Origin: JBBQBM01 sp964554485
GTDB lineage: Bacteria; Patescibacteriota; Saccharimonadia; Saccharimonadales; JAGQMS01
Direction of reading: 5' to 3'
Length of the DNA: 8,798 nucleotides
Assembly: GCA_964554485.1 (NCBI GenBank)
Contig: CAZKOX010000020.1
Coordinates: 1 to 8,798, forward strand
Shown here: piece after piece, positions 1 to 6,008 of the stretch
How positions within the stretch are numbered: position 1 is the first letter of the stretch
Layout: every line of letters starts with the position of its first letter
Made by a program: the position numbers and the translations under genes
The notes under the pieces: generated by a model
What the model saw: the letters and a program-made list of their open reading frames with translations, nothing else
Database searches by the model: none
Told to the model about the DNA's origin: nothing

Positions 1-11
1 AGTTTACTCAT
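1..11 (-). CDS. start of an unknown gene leaving the window (partial)
   Basis: An ATG at 11-9 opens a frame (M-S-K...) that runs off the left edge after three codons. It is preceded by a strong Shine-Dalgarno sequence (AAGGAG, about 16-21) with a 5-nt gap to the ATG. The site lies 60 bases beyond the stop of the membrane-protein gene, with no terminator hairpin visible between them, so the two may be co-transcribed. Nothing can be said about function. The start is supported mainly by the ribosome-binding site. Confidence 0.6.
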
Positions 12-70
12 AATTCTCCTTTTCTTTGGCTCACTGTATTGTATCAGGGGTTAGACGTTGTCGGTAGAAG

Positions 71-1270
71 TTAATCCTTGCTTTCTGAAATGCTATGTTC
101 TCGGATGGCGTCAGGGTTGTTGCCCCAAGCCACGAAATAACGTTGCAAGTGATAAAAACTCGTAAAACCAATCGCAGTAACAAGTAGACAAACGCCAATA
201 CTTCGTGCAACCGGATTCCGCGGGAAAGACTCAAGCCAACGCTGCAAAATCTCAACAATTCCACCAACCGCAAACAACATAATTATTGGAAACATGATTG
301 AAAGCAAACCAACTTCAAATTCTGTCATGCTGACTAGAAATATCGCTAATGCTCCAAATGCAAACAAGAATTGAGAACGTCTCAAAGTTATGCGACGTTC
401 AAAATAATAAATTCCTAAAGCAACCATTACGATACTGAAGATGTCTAGAAGTGGTAATCTGCCCAAGCTCAAGCTTGGCGAGACGGTGCCTCTAAAGAAT
501 ATCTCAGATACGTTTTGAAAAACCCGAGAAAGAAATTCCGGAAAGTTGAGCGGTAAAGAGTTGATACCAAGAAGATTATTAACAATTCCGACATTTCTAA
601 ATCCAGCATAAATTAAAGGTCCCGTTACGACCAGTAAGATGAGAGGCAGTAGCCACTGGTGCTTGCGTGGCAAGATATACAGTTGTTTGCGTCGACGAAT
701 TGCTAAAACAAAAATTCCTATAACTGCCAACCAAATATATCTTGGTGTGTACAAACTCAAGCCGGCCACGAGCACGATAAGAGAATCTGTAAAAAGCGGT
801 TTTGTGGTGTAGGTTCTCCAGGTTCCGATGGCAATAAATAAAGACAACCAAAAAGCTCCCATAACGTAAGGTGCACCGATTCGTGAAAAAGCTAGGAACC
901 AGCTCGAGGTTACTACAAATAATGTACCAGCAACCGCAATTCTGTCGCTAAACCACTGGCGCAATGTGTAGCAGATCAGCAGAGCTGTGAACAATCCGAA
1001 CATGGCAGAAGTTAACCTAAGGGCACTTAAGGGTGCTGTAAACAGGTCAAAACCTCGGGCAACTAAGTAGTAAGGAGCGTCGGTTGGGTTATGGAGTATT
1101 GTGGTCTGAGAAAGCGTCTTAATGGTTTCAGCTTCTGTAGGGTTCGGGTTTTTAAACAAAGTAGTCAACTGGGCTGTAAGTAGAGTACCGATAACAATGC
1201 CTACAGATAAAACGGCTAATAAATAGCGATAGCGTTTTTTTAACCACCCTAGTCGAGTAAGTTTACCCAT
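71..1270 (-). CDS. polytopic membrane protein, possibly GT-C-type glycosyltransferase
   Basis: The product has 399 residues and about ten hydrophobic membrane segments. The first is near residues 14-38; later ones lie near 85-106, 112-127, 135-150, 163-190, 205-224, 272-290, 300-340 and 357-376. The loop after the first segment is acidic (TEAET, 45-49). The following stretches (RLTSAMFGLFTALLICYTLR at 85-104 and SSWFLAFSRIGAP at 122-134) resemble the core of PMT/ArnT-like GT-C enzymes, which move sugars from polyprenyl-phosphate donors outside the membrane. The usual Asp-Glu pair in the first loop is not clear, so the enzymatic assignment is tentative; an uncharacterised membrane protein is the alternative. 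The ATG at 1270-1268 has no Shine-Dalgarno sequence but lies 13 nt below an extended -10 box, so it is probably read from an almost leaderless message. It follows dnaB by 23 bases but can be transcribed separately. Confidence 0.75.
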   Translation of the reverse strand: MGKLTRLGWLKKRYRYLLAVLSVGIVIGTLLTAQLTTLFKNPNPTEAETIKTLSQTTILHNPTDAPYYLVARGFDLFTAPLSALRLTSAMFGLFTALLICYTLRQWFSDRIAVAGTLFVVTSSWFLAFSRIGAPYVMGAFWLSLFIAIGTWRTYTTKPLFTDSLIVLVAGLSLYTPRYIWLAVIGIFVLAIRRRKQLYILPRKHQWLLPLILLVVTGPLIYAGFRNVGIVNNLLGINSLPLNFPEFLSRVFQNVSEIFFRGTVSPSLSLGRLPLLDIFSIVMVALGIYYFERRITLRRSQFLFAFGALAIFLVSMTEFEVGLLSIMFPIIMLFAVGGIVEILQRWLESFPRNPVARSIGVCLLVTAIGFTSFYHLQRYFVAWGNNPDAIREHSISESKD

Positions 1271-1283
1271 AATCTTAACGACT

Positions 1284-1292
1284 ATTATAACA
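1284..1292 (-). promoter_or_regulatory. extended -10 promoter for the membrane-protein gene
   Basis: On the minus strand the sequence TGTTATAAT (TGn plus TATAAT) begins two bases after the dnaB stop codon. No good -35 box stands at the usual distance, which is typical of extended -10 promoters. Transcription starting about 7 nt downstream would leave only about 6 nt before the ATG. Confidence 0.5.
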
Positions 1293-1293
1293 C

Positions 1294-2673
1294 TTACGAT
1301 TGATCAAAAGGTGTCGAAGAAGCGGCCCGCCTGTCAAGAGACTTGAAGTGCTGTTTTTCTCTGTCGAAGTACAGCTCAACTGTACCAACAGGACCGTTAC
1401 GATGCTTTTTGATAAAAATGTCGGTAATATTTTTACGATTTGTTTCTGGATTATAGTAGTCTTCTCGGTATAAGAACATCACGATATCGGCGTCCTGCTC
1501 AATTGATCCAGATTCTCGGAGGTCAGATAGCTGTGGAATCTGTGGACTGCGTGTCTCAACAGATCGGCTTAACTGGCTTAAGGCAATCACTGGAACATTT
1601 AACTCTCTGGCGATAAGTTTAAGACCACGACTAATTTCGGAAATTTCTTGAACTCGGTTACCGTCACCGCCGTAACGACTAGAGCTGCCGCTCATAAGCT
1701 GAAGGTAGTCGACAATAATCAGTCCAAGTTGTCGTTGATGTTGTTCGCGTCTAGCTTTGGTGCGCATTTCGGATACGGTTATACCCGGTGTGTCGTCGAT
1801 ATATATTGGGGCTTCGGACAGCGTTCCCATTGCCAACCCAATTTTTTCAAAGTCACTATCTGATAGATTTCCGGTTCGGATATTCCAGGCATCAACGCTT
1901 GCTTCCATAGCCAGTAAACGATCAACGATCTGCTCTTTACTCATTTCCAGCGAGAAAACTAAAACCGGCATTTCGGCCTTCACGGCAACGTTATGAGCGA
2001 AGTTAAGCGCAACGGCAGTCTTACCCATGGCCGGTCGAGCAGCGAGAACGACAAGATCACTCTTTTGCCACCCTGCAAGAATGTTATCAAGATCTTTAAA
2101 ACCGGTTGGTACGCCACGAATTTTGCCTTTATTCCGGTGGAGCTCATCAAGTCTTTCAAAGCTCTCGGCTAAAATTGTTTCTAGCGACTGAATATCTTGC
2201 TTAACGTGTTTTTGGCTAACTTCAAATAAATCACTCTCAGCAATTTCGATTACTTCTTGAATCGTCTTAGTCTCGTCATAGCCAAGTTCGACAATTGTCT
2301 GCGATGCTTTTATTAAGCGTCGTCGCATGGCTTTACCGGCAATAATTTCAGCATAATGTTCGACGTGTGCAGCCGTTGGTACGAAGTTAGCAAGTTCGGT
2401 TAGGTATGATGCTCCGCCGACAGATTCTAGAAAACCGTCATCACGTAACTGATTAGCAAGGGTTAAGGCGTCGATGGGGTGGTGTTTTTCATACAACCGA
2501 GAGATGGCCTCATAGATAAAACGGTGCCTCTCTTCATAAAAATCTGCCGCACTAATAACGTCGGCAATTCTAACAATTGCGTCTGGGTCGATTAAAACTG
2601 CGCCCAGCAAACTGGCTTCGGCGTCGACGTTTTGTGGTGGAATTACTGGTTCTAGTGCTTTGTTGGTGGCCAT
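1294..2673 (-). CDS. dnaB: replicative DNA helicase DnaB
   Basis: This is the hexameric 5'-3' helicase that unwinds DNA ahead of the replication fork and contacts primase and the clamp loader. The 459-residue length is normal for the family. The N-terminal helical domain (about 10-155, beginning PPQNVDAEASLLG) is followed by a linker and the RecA-like ATPase domain from about 185 (GVPTGFKDLD). Visible motifs are Walker A ARPAMGKT (212-219), the catalytic glutamate in SLEM (241-244), Walker B LIIVDYLQLM (318-327), ALSQLSRSVETR (364-375), LRESGSIEQDAD (385-396) and the arginine-finger region KKHRNGPVG (422-430). No intein interrupts it. The ATG at 2673-2671 shares its A with the last base of the dnaX stop (TAATG), implying translational coupling to dnaX. 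Confidence 0.98.
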   Translation of the reverse strand: MATNKALEPVIPPQNVDAEASLLGAVLIDPDAIVRIADVISAADFYEERHRFIYEAISRLYEKHHPIDALTLANQLRDDGFLESVGGASYLTELANFVPTAAHVEHYAEIIAGKAMRRRLIKASQTIVELGYDETKTIQEVIEIAESDLFEVSQKHVKQDIQSLETILAESFERLDELHRNKGKIRGVPTGFKDLDNILAGWQKSDLVVLAARPAMGKTAVALNFAHNVAVKAEMPVLVFSLEMSKEQIVDRLLAMEASVDAWNIRTGNLSDSDFEKIGLAMGTLSEAPIYIDDTPGITVSEMRTKARREQHQRQLGLIIVDYLQLMSGSSSRYGGDGNRVQEISEISRGLKLIARELNVPVIALSQLSRSVETRSPQIPQLSDLRESGSIEQDADIVMFLYREDYYNPETNRKNITDIFIKKHRNGPVGTVELYFDREKQHFKSLDRRAASSTPFDQS

Positions 2674-4118
2674 TATTCTAGTAGCTCTGCTTCACCAAAG
2701 ACATCGCGAACGGTGTCTAGTGCAGTGCCCTCCTTTTTAGTAGCTGCTTTTTCAGCTTTCTCTACTTTCGGTGATTCAATAGTACGTTTAATGAATTGAA
2801 TTGCATAATCTTTTCCACTTATCAATTTTAGTGTCTTGGTTATAACTGCCAGATGCTTTGGTTCGGCGGCGCGCTTCATATGGAACGGAAATTGAAAAGC
2901 TAACGTAATCTCTTGCGGTTTGTTAATACTAAAATCAGCCATTCGAAGAATCCCATACAACGTGTTGTGCTCGCCTTTTATCTTCTCTAAAGTGTTCGTC
3001 CAAAGCTCAGTATCGTTAATTTTTGGTAAATTTTCTGGTGTTTTTATAGGGTTGGTTTTTTGAGGTTTTTGTTCATCGGTGGTCTTTATTTTCTCATCTT
3101 TTTTTGTGTCTTTGGTGGCTTCGCTGATGTGGATAACTTTTTCCACAGGCCTAGTATTGTTTGGGCCACCGCCTCCGGCTTTTAGTAATGCAAGTTCAAG
3201 GGTTATTCCAGGATTTGAGCTTCTTGCGACATCTAGGAGATCTGTCATTAAGCCCATGATAGTTTCGGGTGAGTTAGTGCCATGTAAAAGTAGTTTACGG
3301 GCTGCGATGAGTATCTGGCCGGCCAAAGTCTCTGGACTGTGACCGTCGTTGAGTAGTTCAGAAACGATATTAAGAGCTGAATAGCTGTCGTGTAGATTTA
3401 TGGCTTCCAGACAGGCATTAATTTGTTTGTCTGGAGCTCTCCCGAGCAAGTTTTCGATATCGCTTGCTTTAAGACTTTTGCCGCTACCGCGAGCTTGATC
3501 AAGCAAACTAATGGCATCTCGAAAACCACCGCTGGCGTGGGCGGCAATAGCGTTTAGCGCTTCGTCGTCAATAGTAATACCCTCTGCTTCGGCAATCTGT
3601 CTCAGATGCGGCACCATGTCTTCGATACTAACTGGCTTAAAACCATAGCGTTGAGTACGCGAAATTATAGTGTCTGGCAATTTATGAAGTTCGGTAGTGG
3701 CTAGGATAAAAATTACGTGTTCTGGTGGCTCCTCGAGTGTCTTGAGTAAGGCGTTAAAGGCTTCGCGGGTTAGCATGTGAACCTCATCGATTATATAAAC
3801 CTTATATTTGGCGCTAGTTGGTGCCAGGTTAACCTTTTCACGAAGGTCGCGAATTTCGTCGATTCGTCGATTGCTGGCTGCATCGATTTCGATAATATCA
3901 AGGTGCATCGAATCATCGGCGTACGGCAACTTGTTAACCTCGTGAGCTAATATTCGAGCAACACTGGTTTTGCCAGTGCCTTTTGGACCAGTTAAAAGAT
4001 AAGCATGGCTAATCTGACCGCTTTTTAAGGCGTTTTCGAGCGTCTTGGTGATATGATCCTGGCCAACGACCTCAGACAGCTTTTTGCTGCGATATTTTCG
4101 ATATAATGCCTGCCCCAA
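2673..4118 (-). CDS. dnaX: DNA polymerase III subunit gamma/tau (clamp loader)
   Basis: This is the AAA+ motor of the clamp loader, which opens and loads the beta clamp; the long form links polymerase to helicase. The product has 481 residues, short for a tau protein. Motifs are Walker A GPKGTGKT (44-51), Walker B VYIIDEVH (107-114), the conserved NALLKTLEEPPEH segment (122-134), an SRx arginine-finger motif SRTQRY (153-158) and sensor 2 GGFRDAISLLDQ (197-208). The helical collar domain ends near 313, followed by a charged Lys/Thr/Pro linker (about 320-370) and a small C-terminal domain. The four-cysteine zinc module normally found between Walker A and IEIDAAS is absent, and SRC reads SRT. 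The start is TTG at 4118-4116, the only plausible start after an in-frame TAG seven codons upstream; AGAGGG lies about 10 nt before it. A possible frameshift site lies in the linker. Confidence 0.97.
   Translation of the reverse strand: MGQALYRKYRSKKLSEVVGQDHITKTLENALKSGQISHAYLLTGPKGTGKTSVARILAHEVNKLPYADDSMHLDIIEIDAASNRRIDEIRDLREKVNLAPTSAKYKVYIIDEVHMLTREAFNALLKTLEEPPEHVIFILATTELHKLPDTIISRTQRYGFKPVSIEDMVPHLRQIAEAEGITIDDEALNAIAAHASGGFRDAISLLDQARGSGKSLKASDIENLLGRAPDKQINACLEAINLHDSYSALNIVSELLNDGHSPETLAGQILIAARKLLLHGTNSPETIMGLMTDLLDVARSSNPGITLELALLKAGGGGPNNTRPVEKVIHISEATKDTKKDEKIKTTDEQKPQKTNPIKTPENLPKINDTELWTNTLEKIKGEHNTLYGILRMADFSINKPQEITLAFQFPFHMKRAAEPKHLAVITKTLKLISGKDYAIQFIKRTIESPKVEKAEKAATKKEGTALDTVRDVFGEAELLE
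3094..3107 (-). other. candidate -1 frameshift site in dnaX (tau/gamma switch)
   Basis: In the reading frame the codons are ACA AAA AAA GAT (residues 338-341), giving a slippery A-AAA-AAA heptamer at 3105-3099. A -1 slip there would read AGA and then the stop TGA (3096-3094), making a 341-residue short form that keeps the ATPase and collar domains and loses the tail. In E. coli dnaX a slippery A-run in the same part of the gene gives gamma by adding one residue before UGA. I see no convincing upstream Shine-Dalgarno stimulator or strong downstream hairpin, so efficiency is unknown. Polymerase slippage on the A-run is an alternative mechanism. Confidence 0.5.
3128..3136 (-). promoter_or_regulatory. 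DnaA box (perfect TTATCCACA) inside dnaX
   Basis: The minus strand reads TTATCCACA, the consensus high-affinity DnaA site. It forms part of an imperfect inverted repeat (TGTGGA...TCCACA, 3128-3147) with a one-mismatch box on the other strand. It lies in the linker-coding part of dnaX, 21 bases upstream of the slippery A-run. Protein binding is inferred from sequence only. Confidence 0.4.
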
Positions 4119-4144
4119 ACCTTTGTACCCTCTTTTCTAGGCAA

Positions 4145-4150
4145 AGTATA
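4145..4150 (-). promoter_or_regulatory. candidate -10 box for dnaX
   Basis: The minus strand has TATACT about 27 nt before the dnaX TTG start, without a recognisable -35 box at the usual distance. If used, the dnaX leader would be only about 20 nt and would include the AGAGGG ribosome-binding site. Readthrough from the upstream RNA gene is the alternative source of dnaX transcript. Confidence 0.3.
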
Positions 4151-4213
4151 CGTCTTTTTAAGTTTCTGCGCAGTGACTTTAAAAACAACACTAAAATTCA
4201 CTAAATATGGAAA

Positions 4214-4237
4214 GACCACCCATTTTTCAGAGTGGTC
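4214..4237 (-). terminator. terminator hairpin at the 3' end of the structured RNA
   Basis: The minus strand forms an 8-bp stem (GACCACTC with GGGTGGTC, including one G-T pair) around an 8-nt A-rich loop, followed by TTT. The U-tract is short, so termination may be partial and some transcription could continue into dnaX. It lies 6 nt beyond the closing helix of the RNA. Confidence 0.5.
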
Positions 4238-4757
4238 GAGATAACAGTGTGTGTGAGTGGAGCGTGAACTTCCGGGGAGGTTATCACTGCAGGAGGTTGT
4301 CGCTGCAAAGTTGCCCTAGGGTCAACTCTTTTTGATTCCTCCCCGGAAGTTCCAACGGTTTCGGTGTGGTGTCGAGGTTTTACCTCAAACTGTCACGCCT
4401 TCATTCCCTACGCGGGAAAATTTTCCATAGTCGCCCGGATCTAGTCCGGATGCCCCATTTCTGAGGCTATGTTTTACTGACGGAGTGCCAAACGGTGGGC
4501 GTTCGGCATGCTAACTACTCCAATCTACTCGCTGTGATGATTTCTTTCGCCGGAGTGGGCGAGGCTTCAGTTTTTGCTTGTGTCGTTGATGCGATCGCTA
4601 GACGTTCATACGCACTGCTTTCCCCCATCGAGGCCCCCTGCCTCTTGTACGGGATAGTGCGCCCGCAATTAGGTGCACGATTCCGTACAAGAGTCTCACT
4701 ACTACACTGTTAAGGTTTTCGCTATTGGAGCTAAAAACTCTAAAAACAATAACGATT
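4214..4757 (-). ncRNA. large structured RNA of unassigned family (about 540 nt)
   Basis: There is no credible protein here, but a strong promoter and terminator hairpin bracket many long complementary segments. Closing helix: 4704-4711 with 4243-4250 (8 bp) and 4695-4699 with 4253-4257 (5 bp), enclosing about 470 nt. Inside are an 11-bp helix (4683-4693/4642-4652) with an inner GTGC/GCAC pairing, an 8-bp hairpin with a 5-nt loop (4500-4507/4487-4494), a three-way junction closed by CATAG/CTATG, a small GAGG/CCTC hairpin, and a perfect 15-bp stem (4338-4352/4266-4280) capped by two smaller hairpins. I found no RNase P core (GAGGAAAGUCC, ACAGAA), no tmRNA T-loop or tag ending in Ala-Ala, and no SRP GGAAGGA loop. 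A very divergent member of a known class remains possible. SRP RNA precedes dnaX in Firmicutes, which makes the position suggestive. Folding was done by eye. Confidence 0.7.
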
Positions 4758-4764
4758 AAGACAG

Positions 4765-4793
4765 ATTATACCCCATATTAAATAGATTGTCAA
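4765..4793 (-). promoter_or_regulatory. consensus promoter of the structured RNA gene
   Basis: The minus strand reads TTGACA (4793-4788), a 17-bp spacer and TATAAT (4770-4765), a perfect match to the housekeeping sigma70 consensus and the best promoter in the window. Transcription would start near 4757. Such promoters usually drive abundant stable RNAs, and no translatable reading frame follows. Confidence 0.85.
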
Positions 4794-4828
4794 GAGCTTT
4801 TTCTTTTAATTTATATGCTATAAGAAGT

Positions 4829-5338
4829 TTATAAAGCAGCTTCGATTGCTGCCCATTCAACGGTGTCGTCGTCGGCTGGGATGCTAACACTAATCTGATC
4901 ACCAGGTTTGGCCTTAAAGTAAGTTACGCTGGCAAGAAGTACACGGTAAGAATGATCATCGACATCAACAAAATAATGGCCTTCTCGCTGAACTAGAGCG
5001 CCAATAACTTGTTTCCTTGGTATTGGACCAATTTGCTTGTATAAAAATGCGCCATCGTCGGCAATTGTTAACTTAAGGATATCTCCCTGAACAAGTTTAG
5101 ATTTGCTGGCGTAGTTGGCTGGAACAGGATAAGTCTTTGCATCGCTACCGACCATATTCTGCCCGTCAAAAACACCTTCAATGACTTTGCCGAGCTGTTC
5201 TTCGCGGGCAGCTGAGGTGATCTCTAGATCCTCGCCAACTAGGCTACTTAAAAGTTCCTTTGCGGCAGCAAGGTTTGTTTCGGCTTCTACAATTAGAGCT
5301 CGTAATCTTTTTACTTGTTTTTCATTTAGGTCTGACAT
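4829..5338 (-). CDS. hypothetical protein, coiled coil plus beta-rich domain
   Basis: Counting from the ATG at 5338, the product has 169 residues and is soluble, with no signal peptide or membrane segment. Residues 1-38 form a charged, Leu/Ala-rich helix that could be a coiled coil. From about 50 the sequence is beta-rich (VIEGVFDGQNMVG, TYPVPANYASKSKLVQGDILKLTI, FLYKQIGPIPRKQVIGALV, YRVLLASVTYFKAKPGDQISV), suggesting one or two small barrel domains. I associate this pattern with uncharacterised CPR proteins, from memory and unverified; no function can be named. A GTG at 5350 would add four residues. The ATG at 5338 is preferred because AGAGG sits about 11 nt upstream and AAGGGG lies just before it. 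It ends 36 bases before the RNA promoter. Confidence 0.85.
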   Translation of the reverse strand: MSDLNEKQVKRLRALIVEAETNLAAAKELLSSLVGEDLEITSAAREEQLGKVIEGVFDGQNMVGSDAKTYPVPANYASKSKLVQGDILKLTIADDGAFLYKQIGPIPRKQVIGALVQREGHYFVDVDDHSYRVLLASVTYFKAKPGDQISVSIPADDDTVEWAAIEAAL

Positions 5339-5392
5339 TCCCCTTGTCACCTCTCTCGCTTAGATATGTTTGTTTCTTACAAATATACCGTA

Positions 5393-5421
5393 ACGCTATC
5401 ACGTTATTTATTGACTGTCAA
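5393..5421 (-). promoter_or_regulatory. possible promoter for the hypothetical protein gene
   Basis: TTGACA (5421-5416, minus strand) is followed after 17 bp by TAGCGT (5398-5393), a poor -10 box. Transcription would start near 5386, leaving a leader of about 48 nt. A DnaA box lies about 20 bp upstream of the -35, a position where DnaA could affect this promoter. A TATATT at 5387-5382 is an alternative -10. Confidence 0.35.
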
Positions 5422-5440
5422 AGGTGCGATCACGAATATG

Positions 5441-5449
5441 TGTGGATAA
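5441..5449 (-). promoter_or_regulatory. DnaA box (perfect TTATCCACA), intergenic
   Basis: The minus strand reads TTATCCACA in the gap between the winged-helix regulator and the hypothetical protein gene, upstream of the latter's likely promoter. An intergenic perfect consensus site is more credible as a working site than one inside a gene, but binding is inferred. Confidence 0.5.
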
Positions 5450-5457
5450 CTGGATAT

Positions 5458-5488
5458 CTCCCAGTAGCCGAATTAACGGCTCTGGGAG
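5458..5488 (-). terminator. hairpin just after the winged-helix gene
   Basis: CTCCCAG and CTGGGAG, extended by AGCCG/CGGCT, form a 12-bp stem with one bulged base and a 6-nt loop, starting 9 nt after the regulator's TGA. It is stable and GC-rich, but no T-run follows on either strand. It may be a weak terminator, an mRNA 3'-end protector, or an edge of inserted DNA. Confidence 0.45.
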
Positions 5489-5496
5489 CTTGTCCA

Positions 5497-5913
5497 TCAC
5501 GTCTCGATCCGAAGACCAACGCCGCGAATTGTTGCGATTCGACCGTTCCAGCCGGCCGTTCTGAGCTTCAACCTCAGGGCATGGACATGTTGTTCGATCG
5601 CGTGCATTGAATGGAACAGTTCGATCAGCATCTTGTACGTCATGACACGATGCCGGTTCTCGATGAGAACCCGCAAAATGTCAAATTCCGTCTTGGTTAG
5701 GCTGACGAACTGATCGTTGCAACTCGCTTGCCTTGTGTAGGTGTTCAGGGTCAGGTTTCCTGCGATGGAAAGTTCCCTGCTCTGTACTTGGTCGAGCGCA
5801 AGTAAGGCGATCAACTTGTCTCCAACGAAGAGCCGTGCTTTTCCATTGACCACGCTTATCCACACTTCACCTGCTTCACATTCCAACATTTGTGCTAGCA
5901 CTAAAGCTTGCAT
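5497..5913 (-). CDS. OmpR/PhoB-type winged-helix regulator without receiver domain
   Basis: The product has 138 residues. Residues 47-138 match the DNA-binding domain of OmpR/PhoB response regulators: a short beta region, FVSLTKTEFDILRVLIENRHRV (69-90), the recognition-helix segment AIEQHVHALRLKLR (105-118) and the C-terminal hairpin IATIRGVGLRIE (126-137). Residues 1-46 are too short for a receiver domain and have no phosphorylation-site pattern; they look beta-rich and may dimerise. No histidine kinase is nearby, so control by phosphorylation is unlikely. The ATG at 5913 has an AGGTG only 2-4 nt upstream, and a tiny ATG-AGG-TGA frame overlaps that site. Codon use (CTG, ATC, AAG, CGG) and the TGA stop differ from the TAA-ending neighbours, consistent with transfer. 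Its targets are unknown. Confidence 0.85.
   Translation of the reverse strand: MQALVLAQMLECEAGEVWISVVNGKARLFVGDKLIALLALDQVQSRELSIAGNLTLNTYTRQASCNDQFVSLTKTEFDILRVLIENRHRVMTYKMLIELFHSMHAIEQHVHALRLKLRTAGWNGRIATIRGVGLRIET
5856..5864 (+). promoter_or_regulatory. DnaA box (perfect TTATCCACA) inside the regulator gene
   Basis: The plus strand reads TTATCCACA inside the 5' part of the winged-helix gene, in opposite orientation to the box at 5441 and about 415 bp from it. Coding sequence alone could explain it; it is listed because three perfect boxes are more than chance predicts in a window of this size. Confidence 0.35.
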
Positions 5914-5931
5914 TTCACCTCATTTCGGATC

Positions 5932-5955
5932 GTATGATGGACTGCAATACCATAC
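5932..5955. promoter_or_regulatory. imperfect inverted repeat upstream of the regulator (possible operator)
   Basis: GTATGATGG (5932-5940) and CCATAC (5950-5955) form an imperfect inverted repeat between the rplL terminator and the regulator's start codon. This is where a self-regulating winged-helix protein could bind. PhoB-type proteins more often bind direct repeats, so support is weak. Confidence 0.2.
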
Positions 5956-5958
5956 AAC

Positions 5959-5994
5959 AAAAACACACCCCTGTAAATAACAAGGGTGTGTTTT
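5959..5994 (-). terminator. intrinsic terminator of the rplJ-rplL operon
   Basis: A 10-bp stem (AAACACACCC at 5961-5970 with GGGTGTGTTT at 5984-5993) has a 13-nt loop and ends on the minus strand in a run of five T, 15 nt after the rplL stop. This is a classic Rho-independent terminator. It isolates rplJ-rplL from the winged-helix gene. Confidence 0.9.
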
Positions 5995-6008
5995 GAAGTT
6001 TGTAGAAT

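Noticed and set aside
4025..4219. 64-residue minus-strand frame overlapping the dnaX start
   Set aside because: It overlaps dnaX in another frame and has no domain or start signal; it is a shadow frame.
4495..4713. 72-residue reading frame on the plus strand within the gene-free region
   Set aside because: It has no ribosome-binding site or promoter, an odd composition and no recognisable domain, and it lies antisense to the helices of the structured RNA.
4214..4757. RNase P RNA, tmRNA or SRP RNA as the identity of the structured RNA
   Set aside because: Signature segments of each were searched by eye on both strands and not found. The only Ala-started frame in a tag-like place would end in S-R-L-E, unlike any tmRNA tag.
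5351..5496. A compact replication origin around the intergenic DnaA box
   Set aside because: Only one perfect box lies in this gap, without a cluster or an obvious AT-rich unwinding element, and dnaA is not adjacent.
5260..5610. 116-residue plus-strand frame between the hypothetical gene and the regulator
   Set aside because: It crosses two real minus-strand genes and a hairpin, with no start signal or domain.
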